This document shows positions 24,535-36,543 of a stretch of DNA of 60,000 nt, one piece after another (the first letter of the stretch is position 1; every line of letters begins with the position of its first letter). The notes beneath the pieces were generated by a model. The model saw only the letters and a program-made list of their open reading frames with translations. It was not told the DNA's origin and made no database searches. The position numbers and the translations under genes are program-made. This stretch comes from Strigamia acuminata (lineage: Eukaryota; Arthropoda; Chilopoda; Geophilomorpha; Linotaeniidae): assembly GCA_949358305.1 (NCBI GenBank), contig OX442316.1, positions 10,356,001-10,416,000 on the forward strand, in the 5' to 3' direction.

Positions 24535-27053
24535 TTACAATTTGGATGATGTCAACCAGTTGAATTCCTAAAAATAAAAATAGTTTAAATGGACAGACTT
24601 CAGCTACATTTATAACTTATGAAGACCTGTGTTTTCCTTTGAGACATTGGATCAATCATAACATTGATAATACACGGTTGATCTTTAATTGCGAGAGCTT
24701 CTTTCACCGCTCGTTGCAGATCCGGAATTGTTTCGGCATAAAATCCTTTAGCTCCAAACATTTCGGACAATCGCTCGTAACGAATACCCGGAGATAATGC
24801 AGTAGGTGGCGTGCTGAAATTTTCGAAGCACCACAAATAGAGTAAATAAATATACTCCTTTGGTGTACAAATACCTTAAAGCAAGGTGTACATTGTCCTG
24901 TCTCATTTGCTGCCAAATCTCCGAATTTAATCCACTATAAATTCCATTATTATTAATAACAATAACAATAACCGGAAGCTTATATCTGTAAAAAAAAAAT
25001 TAAAATAACCGTGAAAACCCTCAAGTGTTTTTTATTTTAAAGTAATAACTCCTTCGAACCTGCACATAGTTTCAAATTCCATCGCTGAAAATCCAAACGC
25101 ACTGTCACCTTCAACACAAATAACTCTCTTATTTGGATTTGTATCCTGACACCACAAAGCGGCCGCAACTGCAAAACCCATTCCAACTCCCATCGTTCCA
25201 AAAGTACCTGCATCCAATCTTCAACCAAAACGTTAACAAAAACTGTGTCAATTTTCAGCGAGAAAATGTAATATTTACCTGTGTCTAGGCAAGAGATTTG
25301 CTAGGATGGTACGTCCGATATCCATCGTGTTAGCCCCCTCGCTAACAATGATGCAATCATTTGGGATGTTTGATTGAATCTAATAAAAATTATATTAAAT
25401 TAATACAAATAATTTTTTTTGTGAGTTAATATTTACTTCAGTCAAAGCGGCGTAGTAATTTAATGGGACTGAATGGTTATTAGTCATTTCTTCTACTGTT
25501 TTTTTATTTGCAGCAATTTTGCTGTTTAATAGTTTCCACCAGTCTGTGTTCGCTTCAAACTTCAAGTTTTGTATTTGGGATTCCTTTACTAACTGAATAA
25601 TAAATTATAAAGATCATTATTTGCATCGTGTATTTGTTTTTTTAAATGCTACTTGTTGGGTTATAGCGTTAATATCGCCACATAATGCAACTTCTGCTCG
25701 AACATTATTGTGCATTTCTTCAGGAGCAATATCAACCTTTAAAAATTAAAAAATTAAAATTAATTAAAATTTGAGTATAATATTTTTTAATTGTAGGACC
25801 TGAATAATTTTAACGGAAGGATTAAATCTCGGTTGAAGACCAAAATGTAACATCCAATTCAAACGAGCTCCTAAGAGTAATATTACGTCAGCTTCCAATA
25901 AAGCTCTAAAAATCCAACACAAAAAATAATTAATTAATTAAATTTCAACACTTTTCCGATCACTCAACTTAATACCTCGAGCGAGCTGACGAAACGCACA
26001 GGGGATGCAAATCCGACACGACTCCTTTCCCCATTGGTGTGGGCAAAAATGGAATTTCAGTTGCAGTTAGAAAATCCAAAACGCTTTTCTCCGCACGACC
26101 GTACGCTGCTCCTAAAAAATCCAATAATTTGACACTTTGTTTTTATACAAAATAGGTTTCCTAATATACCCTTTCCTACAATAACTAAAGGCTTTTTCGC
26201 CCCTTTAATTGTCTGAATCGCCTTTTTAATGCAAGTTGAATTGCACAGGCTTACGGGTTCATCAGGACTTCCGGAAATATATTTAATTTTGCTTTCATCT
26301 TTAACGTCTGCAGTGATCATGTCGCCAGGAAAATCCAAGTAACTAACACCCGGACGACCGTACAAAGCAGAACGAATAGCCTAACCATTAAAAATTAAAT
26401 TATAAAATTGCTTTTGTGAATAAAATAACATAATATCAACCTTTTCAACATAGAATGGGATTTTTTCTACGGAACTTGGTCGCGCTGAAAATTTACAATA
26501 CAATCGTGACGCTTCAACTTGAGTCCATTCTTGAAATGCTCCCATAGCTTCTTGTCCTTGCTCCGAAGAACCACCGAGAACAACGAGCGGCCTGGATTTT
26601 AAAAAGTAACGACAAGTTAAAATTATTTGTCTATTTAATTCGCTGATATTTATACCAACAGTTAAGTTGCGAATTCGCCATGCCTCCCAATGTGTGTAGA
26701 ACTCCTGGTCCTGAAACCACCATACAGACACCTGGTTTCTTAGTGAGGTATCCCATAGCACTCGCTGCATAACAGGCCTGTAATAATAAATAATAAATAA
26801 CGTGTAAAACCCACAGGAAATTTATTAAACAAAATTTACTCACAGCTTGTTCATTTCGCATAGCTACAAACTTAATTCCCTCTATTTGAGCGGCCATTGC
26901 AACTTCTATGATAGGAATTCCGACCAATCCAAATATATACTCGACTCCCTGAATTAATAATGATATAAAAATATTTAAAAGTTCCTTTTGTTTTCTGTGG
27001 GTTGCTTTTACCTGGTTACGAAGAGCCTTGGCAATAACAGTGGCGCCGTCCAT
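24535..27053 (-). CDS. HACL1: 2-hydroxyacyl-CoA lyase 1 (thiamine-diphosphate enzyme), peroxisomal
   Basis: Fourteen exons from ATG 27051-27053: 27012-27053, 26844-26948, 26656-26777, 26441-26591, 26170-26380, 25976-26111, 25800-25905, 25653-25736, 25437-25592, 25279-25379, 25060-25218, 24875-24985, 24627-24813, 24535-24567. They close in frame at 567 residues. The enzyme cleaves 2-hydroxyacyl-CoA in fatty-acid alpha-oxidation to formyl-CoA and a shorter aldehyde. The pyrimidine-end Glu is in MRNEQA (about residue 47). The thiamine-diphosphate/Mg site is EGDSAFGF through VINNNG (from about 442). The last exon codes only 10 residues and supplies the C-terminal SKL, a textbook PTS1 peroxisomal signal. 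Reading through without this exon would lose it. The frame also stays open upstream for 69 codons to ATG 27260 (see findings). Confidence 0.96.
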
Positions 27054-27260
27054 TTTTCCTTCGCGAAAATTGTAAACTGATCGTACTCCTATTTTCTTAT
27101 CAAAACAATTATCTTGTCCTGATCGAGTTGCGCGTGCAACAGTTGATGAACTTAGTAATTCATTAGTATTGAAATAAGTAATGGCAGCAAAATTTCTTTT
27201 CAGCAGTTTCTGAGGAAATGATTTAAAACATTTAGTTATCAATGAACACCTGACAAGCAT
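27054..27260 (-). other. In-frame upstream extension of HACL1 resembling a mitochondrial presequence
   Basis: 69 codons run without a stop from ATG 27258-27260 into the HACL1 start. The first 33 residues have six Lys/Arg and no acidic residue ([15 protein letters not shown]...KLLKRNFAA), which is typical of a mitochondrial targeting peptide. It may be real coding sequence or a 5' UTR that is open by chance. Confidence 0.4.
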
Positions 27261-27539
27261 CGTAAAAAGTATGCCAGCCCAAAAGTTCAGTATATCTGAT
27301 TAGAAATCATCCAAAGTGCCCCCCTAAGTGCGCACCGATAGAAGCTAACACTAAAACCTGAAATAAAAATTTATTTTTAATTTGCGAAAATTAAAAAAAA
27401 AAAATCTTTTGATTTTTGCACGTCTCATTAGCTGTTTCCCTTCAATAAATTCAATAAATCACGTTGGTTGCATTAAAATTTTATTATAGTACAAAAAAAA
27501 ATCTAATTAAATCAATAATACATGCACAATTTATACATA

Positions 27540-30500
27540 TCAGTTATTTTCAGTAATAGCTTTGCTTTGATATGACCCATAACATTTCGCACCTCTTGGA
27601 GCAATGTTATTCATAACCAAACTCAGCGTCGTCCCATTGATCCTTTTAACCATCGGAGCATTGGAAATTGGTAGAATTGTGCTTGCCTTACGTTTAACAC
27701 CACCGAGAGTGCCTGACACTTCGGCTGGCAAATCAGAATCGCAAAACAGCCTTTTATCTCCGGGAATTTCCGCCGAAAACTCTGAATTCGGCTTCTGCAA
27801 ACTCCCCGCAGCTTCCACCGGCATATCTGTATTAACACTTCCCCTAAGATCTCTTTTGGATTCGAGTGCGTACTGAAGTAAAGGCGAGTCAGTCAATGGC
27901 GTAAAAACACGTTTCACTTTAGTACCAATGTTCATTGATCCGTCAAACACTTGACCCGTTTCCGAGCCAGTCTGAATCGCTTCCGTACAATTCACGGTCG
28001 ACTCGACTTCATTTTTATTTAGAAAATCCATTTTATCTTCGGGAGATTCTATCAGAGGAACTCCTCTGCCCTTACCCCTGCTTCCCCTGGCTCTCCCACG
28101 TCCTCGAGTACCCCTGGCCCGTCCTTGGCCAGTTCCACGTCTACCGCCCCGTTGCGTAGGAATTTCATTTGGAATTACTTCTGGTAATTTAAATTTGTCA
28201 TTATTTTTGTGAACCGAAGGAGCCGTTTTCTCAGTCACATTGTTTTTCTCTTCGGATACCACCAAAGTCACCGATTTATTGATCGATCTCAATAATTGGA
28301 TGACACTTTCACAATTTAAAGTCAACGGTTTGGCGGGCGAGGCAGAATTTGAACCACTTTTGGTAGAAATGAGTAATGTAATTTCGGATATATCCAATGA
28401 ACTAATCGTCGTGCTGTTTGTTTCTCGTTTTACGGATGGTTCCTGAGAAAATGTGTTAAATATATTCCGCACGCCGCTTTTCTGAAATGATTCCATCAGG
28501 TTTCTTCTCGTGTGGTTGGGGTTTACTGAAATTTGGTGCTGCATTATTCCCCCCGATCCGTTCGACGAAGGATTAACGGAATAAATTGGCAGACGTTTTT
28601 TAGCGGACGATGATTGCGAAGTGCTCAGCGGAGACAGCGACACAACGGTGGGAGGATTGGATTGAGCTTTCATGATCGCGTTGCTCGTGTCTGACGATCT
28701 GAGTACAACTTTTTTATCAACAACCGGGTTTGCACTCACGCAATGGTTCTGTTTTTTAATCAATTCCTCCACGTTCGCATTGAAATCGTCGGGTATTTCA
28801 CCAATGTACAAATGATCGAATAAATGATCAAGTAGTCGTTCGTCTAATTGCTTAGTTACGACATCGGCACATTCTTTCGCTTTATTCGGCTCAGTCGTCA
28901 CCTCCGACGGGACGTATTCCCACACAAGAACGTGGCACTCGCTGCCGTCGTTTATAATCGGTGCCTTGTAGTGGAAAAAAGACGGTCCTAATTTCAAATC
29001 GTCACATTCCATCCACAAATTATCTGAAATTTTCAACACAAATCGTAATCAACACCAATTAAATTTTTTAATGAGTAAATTATCATCTAACCTATAACGT
29101 TGCGAATCCACACGATAAAATGGTTAGGATTTTGTTTGTACTGTACAACAGCTGTGACTTTATATTCTAATGATTTAAATATAAAATCGTACTGAAGTAT
29201 GTCGGAAGTAGGTAATCCCTCAACAAAATGCATTATCAAACAGTTGGGCAACCTGGGTAAAATAAAATATTGATTAATTTTACTTTTCAGTTGACAACGT
29301 GTTCTTACTTTTCGAATTTCACTTTCCGCTTCTGTTTTTGCATGTGGCACGCCGAACAGGGAGCCATGATGACCGCGTTTAGAACCGTGAAATCAGGAGC
29401 GACTCGCGGAAGAGTGAGAACTACTTTCTGCGAACTGTAAAACAAAATTAATCAATTGTTTTGTTTTTTAAAAAAAATTAAATTTAAATGTTCAAACTAT
29501 TTACCTTCTCGTTTCCCGAAATTTACACTCATCACACTCGAATTCAAAAATACAATGGTTCAACACATTCTGCTGTAACACGTATTCTTGCAGCAAATGT
29601 GGAAGAGCAAATATAGGGCTTTCCTCTTGACCACGCAGACAACCAAGTTTCGCTTTCAAGTAATCAAAAGTTGTATCCCTTATTTGTTCCAACGCCACAC
29701 CGATTTTATCCACGAAAACGTTTTCAACTTTATTCGGGGTGTTTGCAACCGAAAACCTTAAGGCAGACTCCTCTATAAACGAGGCCGAATTGACAGTGGA
29801 CACCAACTCGTCGTAGGCAGTGATAACACTTTTCACAATTGACGAATCCTCGAGAGACGAAAGTTGCTTCTTTATAAAAGTATTATGGATGATAAGATTT
29901 AACGTCACGTCCAGCCAACACAAATTATCCTTGTTAAACCACTGAGGAAATCGTTTGACCGACGGCCCGGGCAATATGGCAGGAACAACGTTTAAAAATA
30001 ATTCGTTGGGCAATTTGAGTTCTCCACAATTGGGCAGTGAAGAGCAGGGCATCGGCTGCAATATTATGTATTGAGGATGATTTGCGGTCGGTGGCTGCTG
30101 TGGTAATGTATTTGCGGTTATAACGGACACGATGCTGCTGGTTGGTGTAGTATTTGTCGCCGTAACTTGGAGAGTGTTTGAAATTGTGCAATTAGTCTGG
30201 GTTTCATTCACATCGGGTGGAATTGATGCATTTCCGGTGTCTGACGATTCGTTTTCTTTTGAAGTCTCGTTCGTATTCACAATGTCGACCAAAATGTTAT
30301 TTAATTCCATCACATCCCGGTAACTGTCACTACAACTCGTCGTTTCGTCGGGGGTTCGTTCGGTAGATTCGGCGACAATTTCATTTGAATTGATTTCGCA
30401 GTTCTCAGCGACCGCCGAGATGGACATGTTGTTTTCTAACGACGACTTCGGCAAACAATTTTCTGAATTGCGAGAAACGATTACGGATTTAACATCTGTC

Positions 30501-30699
30501 AACTTTACTAAATCCAAGCACTACAAAACGGCCAAAAAAAATTATACCATGTAAAAATGATGATGAAAATCTCAATATTGTATACCTCGGGATTATCACA
30601 AAAATAAATCGCTTCTTCCACAGTAACCTGATGCAGCCGAACAAGACTAGCTATTCCCTTTGCAGCGCATAGTTGGCACGGCTTGCTGTCTTCAGCCAT
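27540..30699 (-). CDS. USPL1: SUMO-specific isopeptidase USPL1
   Basis: Five exons: 30586-30699, 29505-30520, 29309-29434, 29092-29252 and 27540-29023, closing in frame at 966 residues. USPL1 is a cysteine protease that removes SUMO and is linked to Cajal bodies in vertebrates. The N-terminus has paired cysteines (CQLCAAKG, FCDNPECLDL), a zinc-finger-like start. The catalytic Cys sits in NLCWLDVTLN (about residue 239), the His in NHFIVWIRN (about 463) and the Asp in MECDDL (about 480). This is the triad order of the USP fold, and the Cys position is close to human Cys236. A CDEC/CSAC pair lies between Cys and His. The long C-terminal tail includes an arginine-glycine-rich block at about 28055-28150, an RNA-binding-like feature. 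The gene is divergent from the BTB gene. Confidence 0.92.
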
Positions 30700-31256
30700 C
30701 TGTGAAAATTAAAGTTTTATGATCGGTAAACCAATTATTATTGCAAACTAGAAGATATAACTGCTAATTTCTGTTATACGTTACCCCTATTCAAAATGGC
30801 TCTGAACGTCAGCAAACAAAATACGACGAGGCGGTGTCGAATCATAAATTAATTTGCGCAAGATGAAATCATTATCCATAACGAATCATTATTCGAATTA
30901 GCAGTTTATACAAATATACAAAAATTAAAAAAATTGAATGGGAGCCGCCATCGAAATGGTTACGACCATAACTGCGTACTGCGCATGCGCATAACTATGA
31001 CGGCTGTTAAGAAAAGAATGAGGAACCGCGCAACCGCTAAAATAAATTACCAGCGCGAAATTCAAACGGGGCTTTGTTTCTAATTTGTCAATTTAAAACA
31101 ATAAAAGCGTGGTATTAATTGCATTCTTTAAAAAAAGCTCCGTCTTTCATATTGTCTCTTATTCTACTGAATATACGTGGATCCAACAAGTTCATGTGTT
31201 CGGTTTTAAAACAAATCAATCCAGGATTCATAATTTAAAAGAAATCTGCGTTCAAT
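30700..31256. promoter_or_regulatory. Bidirectional promoter region of USPL1 (-) and BTB-BACK gene (+)
   Basis: 557 bp separates the two start codons. A perfect NRF1/Erect-wing palindrome is at 30980-30991, about midway, next to a second near copy (ACTGCGTACTGCGC). Confidence 0.6.
30980..30991. promoter_or_regulatory. NRF1/Erect wing-type palindrome TGCGCATGCGCA
   Basis: Exact match to the palindromic core bound by NRF1 (insect Ewg). It sits about 280 bp upstream of USPL1 and 265 bp upstream of the BTB gene. Binding is inferred from the motif only. Confidence 0.65.
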
Positions 31257-32503
31257 ATGGCTTACGCTACTAATCCCGAGGTAACACTATTACAACATTA
31301 TTACCACATCTAAAGTTATCCCTATTATAGGATATTCCTCCATCATCGCCACCAAACGACATCAATTTGGATCCACTGGAACCCAATGACAAATACATCT
31401 GGAAACTAGTAAATAATATCAATATTCTTCGTGAAGACATGCAATTCATCGATGTTGTTTTGGTTTGCACCGATGGTTCCGAATTACCGTGTCATCGTGT
31501 CGTACTAGCAGCGAGCAATTGTCCCTTTTTCCTCAACATTTTGCTTCATGCCCCGCCTATAAAAGAAAATTGCCCTGCCAGATTAATGCTACCGCCTAAT
31601 TTACAGGGTCATTGCGTATCCAATATCATTTCTTTTATGTATACGGGCAATGTTGAGATGCCGGACGACACGAACCATGTCAAAGAACTCCTCACGACGT
31701 CTCGTTTTCTCAAATTAGACGATTTCAACAAGCAAATGGCGGCTGTTTTGGTCCGGTCTTTGACGATTGATAACTACACATTTGTCTGGGACTTGGCCGA
31801 CGAATACGACGTGTCGATATTGAGGAATGAAGTGGTCAATTTTGTTAGCAAAGATCTTCCAAAATTTCTAATTCTTCCTGAATTTCTCTACTTTGATGTG
31901 AATCGTGTGAAACTGCTTTTAGCAAGTCCTCACACCAACATACAACCCCACAACAAAATTTTATTAGGTGTAATTGCTTGGCTTAAAAAGGATTTTGCCA
32001 ACCGAGAAAAGGAAATTGGTCAGTTAATGCGTTACATCAAGTTTTGCATGCTCTCCAAACCCTTCTTGAAGAGTGTCATCAATACAGAACCATTGGTCCA
32101 AGAATCGCACACTTTGTGGTGCTTCATTGCTGCAACTCTATACTCGCGCGGAGTTCATCTACAAAATTATGATCCGGAGCGTGATAACATCACAAATCCA
32201 CCGGAGAAAATACCAGATGATGTGTGTACTGGCGACACCGCTGCATTCACGCCCCCAGTGATGACCGAACCTCTAATGTGCAGCTTAAAAGACCCGAAAC
32301 CTAGAAAAATTATGCCGAAAGAAGTCCAAAAACTCCCGCCTAGAAAATCGCCACCTACGAATGTGTACATTAAGCAGAATATTCAGCAACAGCAACTACC
32401 TCCTCCGCCGTTGAAAGTAACTAAGTCAGCAGGTCCTTCACTGAATCATTTTAAAACGATCAAAAAAGGAATGCTCGTTAGACCGCCTCATTCGAACAGA
32501 TGA
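31257..32503 (+). CDS. BTB-BACK domain protein with proline-rich C-terminus
   Basis: Two exons, 31257-31280 and 31331-32503, give 398 residues. The BTB domain is at about residues 40-140, with DVVLVCTDGSELPCHRVVLAASNCPFF and FMYTGNVEMP. A BACK-like helical region follows (about 145-270). There are no kelch repeats; the tail is Pro/Lys-rich (PPPPLKVTKSAG). BTB-BACK proteins usually dimerise and present substrates to cullin-3 ubiquitin ligases, and that role is inferred here. The last 300 bp and the 3' flank are duplicated downstream (35978 onward). The first exon codes eight residues only, so the start depends on the 31281 donor. Confidence 0.88.
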
Positions 32504-32756
32504 AGAAACAATATTTTGTTTTAATTTAAATTATTTAATAAAAATTCTTTGTACGTAATTTTTCTTTTTGGAAAATAAAAACAATGAGTTGGCATTCCCC
32601 GCCCTAGTCCCTGTAAATTAAAGGCATTAAAAATACTCATTTTTTAGCACAACATTTTGTAGAATATAATTTCCAATTAAAGTACAATATGACATAAGAA
32701 TTTAAAATATACGTTGAGATTGAGAAAGACCTCAATTAGTCTAGTAGTTTATACAT

Positions 32757-35477
32757 TTAAGGTACGGCTTTTACAATGTCATTGTCTTCGTTCTTTTTTT
32801 GTGATCCGATTCGATTCCAGGGTTGTTCTTCACCCGTTCCAAAAATAATGTAAAAAACACCGCCAAAAATGTATATAGCTGCTGTTATGTAGAAAACATT
32901 GGCCCATTCACTGTGATGAGGCTGAATCAAAACAGTTTGAAGTCAATTATATGATCAATATACACAAATCCCAAAGTTACTTTACCTTTCCATTAGTTAA
33001 GGCACCCACAACATAAGGACCAACCATCCCAGGGATGGCAGCTATTGCATTTGTAATTCCCATCAATGTTCCTAAATAAATAAAATTTTAAAAAATTAAG
33101 AATGTATTCAATAAGTTTGAAAATTTTGATCTACCTGCATAATTAGACGCGATGTCGATATGATTACCCTGATATCCACCATATATAAAGCCGTTAATTC
33201 CCATTGAAATTCCTAATATTGCCTACGACACAGATGAGTCACAACCAACAAAAGTCAAACCGATAAGTAATATGGCCGGAAATAGTAAACCTTAGAATTG
33301 AATGAATTAATTAATAAAATTATTTTTAAAAAAATATAAAAAATTAAATGGATACCTATGGAGTTGCACAACTTTCTAGCATTTGTTACCCGCAGATAAT
33401 TTCTCTCTACTAATTTATCGCACAGAACACTGACTAATAAACTACAAACCCAAGATAGAAAATACGGAAATGCTGAAAGTAAACCGTTCTATTAAATAAA
33501 TAAAAAATAATTAATATAAATAAAAAATAATTAATATAAATAAAAAATAATTAATATAAATAAAAAATAATAAAAATAATTAATTTGAAATAACCTTTTG
33601 CATATTAAAATGTAAAATTGTCTTCAAGTAAGTAGGAAGCTCGGTTAAGAGTGTATAAAAACCCCAATTATTTGCAAAATGTGATGCTATAATAGCCCAA
33701 AGTGGTAGTGATTTGACCATTTGCCTCTACGGTAGTGGCGGTTTTTCCTGCAAAAATTTAAACCAAAATAAATTAAACTAACATAAAAATTTGAATCAAC
33801 TCACACATTATATGGACAAGTATTTTACCTCTGTGTTATCAACAACATTAACTCCTTTGAAAATGTAATTCTTTTCTTCAATGCTGATCCATGGATGACT
33901 CTCTGGATTTTCATACGCTAATATAGTCCATAAAATAAACCATATTACTCCGGCAGCGCCTAAAATTGAAACGATTTATCAAATACATAGATAAGAAATT
34001 GAAACGAGTCGTACCAAACACATAAAACACTGATGGCCAGCCACCAGCTAAATTGGACACACACAAGTAACTAGATATTGGCATGCCGATTACAGTTCCT
34101 AATAAACCGCCTGAAAATAGACTGAATAATAAATAAATAAATAAATTCCAAATAAATACAACTCACCAGCAAATATCACAGCAACAAATCGGCTCCGTTC
34201 ACTTATTGGCGCCCATTGTGATACCATCTGATTAATTGCAGGAACAGTCACACCATATTTATTAAAATATATATATAAGCATATAATTATATAGAAATTT
34301 AAGGAAATAGAAAATTAATTTTTTCTTATTAATTAAAATCAAAAACTTAAAAATTCCGACTTTATATGCAAATTTAATATTTATAAAAATTCTTATAAAA
34401 ACAACTACATTATTATAGTTACCTGGCCAAATCCTTCAAAAAAGCGAACAATTATTAGGTAAACAACACCCTGGCGAGCGGCGACGGGCGTCAAGAGAGT
34501 AAATACAGCCGTAATTAAAACTCCTCCTCCAAATAGCCATTTTCCGGCAAATACTTCCGCTAATCGACCTCCAGGTATTTGTGTAAAAATATAACCCCAG
34601 AAAAACGATCCCAATATAAGTCCTTGCGTAGGCCCGTCCCAATCGAATTCTCCACTCTAAATACGATATTTATTAATTAACAATTGTATAATAATTAATT
34701 ATGTCGTAAAATGTGTCAATATATATATTTCACAATTTCTTGTACTCTTACTTTCTCGAGCGGATCCGTCGAGTTATACTGGTTGTATCCGCAGTCTGAT
34801 GAATCTTCTGAAGTATGATTAAGTGCCGAACTATTAACCATAGCAACCTAATAATTAAACAAAAATACTATATAAGGAAATATGTTTTAAAAAAAAAGTG
34901 TAGTTTTTCTTACTGACCATTGCGACACTTAAGTTGACCCTCATGCAGTAGACGTTTACAAAACCTAAACATCCTAAAATTGCAAAGAGATATCGTGCTG
35001 GTATAAATCCTAAAAAAAAAAATTAAATTGCCATGTGTCTATCAAATGTTCAAATGTTAAATTATAATTTTTTTGGTAATAATAACAGTATTCAATATGT
35101 GATAAATTGCACTATCAACAGATTCAATAAAGATAATTATCTTCATTACGTGATTCCTACATAAAAAAGATTGATATAATAAAAAGAAAATTGTTCAACG
35201 TAAAATTTGCACTACTAAAAGGCAGTTAAACAATTTTATTTTTACATTTCACACTTTTAGTGAAATAACGTTAAAAATTGTCAATGTCATTTCTTCTTCG
35301 CTTTTTTAACCTGATAAAAGAATGACAGATTTCTTTATCTAGGAAAACGGAAACAAGAAACAAAAAATCAATCTGTAAAAATTGAAATATTCTATTACCA
35401 CCGCTTTGGACTTTCGGCATGCCGTCTGCTTCGGGTGTCTTAAGGGACTGTTCCTCCTCATGATTTCCTCTCCGCAT
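32757..35477 (-). pseudogene. SLC17-family transporter, proximal copy, inactivated by two nonsense changes
   Basis: Same 12-exon layout as the intact distal copy (36544-39305), with start ATG at 35475-35477 and terminal stop at 32757-32759. Two codons that encode Trp and Tyr in the distal copy are TAG here. One is in the exon ending near 33748 (plus-strand CTACGG at 33727-33732), where PPLPW becomes PPLP-stop. The other is in the exon near 33225 (plus-strand GCCTACGA), where SVSYAI becomes SVS-stop. Splice sites otherwise look usable, so it may still be transcribed. SLC17 proteins are 12-helix organic-anion or phosphate carriers. The alternative to pseudogenisation is a sequencing error, but two independent TAGs make that less likely. 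Confidence 0.85.
33482..33585. repeat. Tandem 21-bp AT repeat in intron of proximal SLC17 copy
   Basis: About four copies of a TAAATAAAAAATAATTAATA-type unit. The matching intron of the distal copy (about 37290-37350) has only about two and a half, so the array has changed length since duplication. Confidence 0.85.
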
Positions 35478-35977
35478 ATGAGCACCTTAATTACTGACGT
35501 CTTTAATTGTTATTTTACAATCTCCACGTGAAAGATAGCACGGAAATTGAAAAATCTAATTTACAATAATAAAATAATTATTTACTTATGATCGTTTTAC
35601 GAAGTCACATGACAAGAAATGAGTAACAAATCATATTCGTGGCAAATGCAAAAATAAAATAAAAAACCAGTAGTTAATTTTTGTGAATATCAATTCGTTT
35701 ACCTGCTATTTTTTTACCCAGAGTCTTGAAACTTTTGCGACGTAATAAACTTCTGATAGAAATTATCTGTATAAATTGACAAATTTTATCAGTACACGGG
35801 CGCACTGCAAACAGCCAATGATGACTTACAATAATTACTTGATTTTCGTAGTTCAATTAAAATATGGTGCATTTGTCATAGTACACAGCTACATAAAAAT
35901 AAAATAAAAGATTAACAGTCACAATGAAATTTGGACACGTATGACATACCAAACATTAAACAGATGTAGCCACAGAA

Positions 35978-36270
35978 GAAAATACCAGATAATGTGTGTA
36001 CTGGCGACACCGCTGCATTCACACCTCCAGTGATGACCGAACCTCTAATGTGCAGCTTAAAAGACCCGAAACCTAGAAAAATTATGCCGAAAGAAGTCCC
36101 GAAACTCCCGCCTAGAAAATCGCCACTTACGAATGTGTACATTAAGCAGAATATTCAGCAACAGCAGCTACCTCCTCCGCTGTTGAAAGTAACAGTCAGC
36201 AGATCCTACACTGAATCATTTTAAAACGATCAAAAAAAGAATGCTCGTTAAACCACCTCATTCAAACAGA
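35978..36270 (+). pseudogene. Duplicated 3' fragment of the BTB-BACK gene
   Basis: Near-identical copy of BTB gene sequence from about 32205 to 32503, with no BTB or BACK domain. A 2-bp deletion near 36191 (GTAACAGTC instead of GTAACTAAGTC) shifts frame shortly before the end. It came along with the SLC17 tandem duplication and has no start of its own. Confidence 0.9.
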
Positions 36271-36543
36271 TAAAGAAACAATATTTTTTTTTTAAATTAT
36301 TTAATAAAAATTCTTTGTACGTATTTTTTCTTTTTGGAAAAAACAAAAACAAAATAAAAACAATCAGTTGGCATTCCCCGCCCTAGTCCGTGTAAATTAA
36401 AGGCATTAAAAATACTCATTTTTTAGCACAACATTTTGTAGAATATTATTTTCAATTAAAGTACAATGTGACATAAAGAATTTAAAATATACGTTGAGAA
36501 GGATCTCAATTAGTCTAGTAATAAATTAAAGTAGTTTACACAT

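Larger units (their letters stand above)
32205..35977. repeat. Tandem segmental duplication, unit A
   Basis: About 3.77 kb running from the 3' end of the BTB coding region through the proximal SLC17 copy and its upstream sequence. It matches unit B (35978 to about 39965) almost base for base outside small indels. The junction at about 35978 joins SLC17 upstream flank (ending GTAGCCACAG) to BTB coding sequence beginning AAGAAAATACCAGAT. Unit A lacks about 120 bp near 35873 that unit B keeps. Confidence 0.9.

Noticed and set aside
26631-27260. Single 209-residue exon at the HACL1 start
   Set aside because: It runs through two introns; the GT-AG sites at 27011, 26948 and 26843 give the conserved HACL1 sequence instead.
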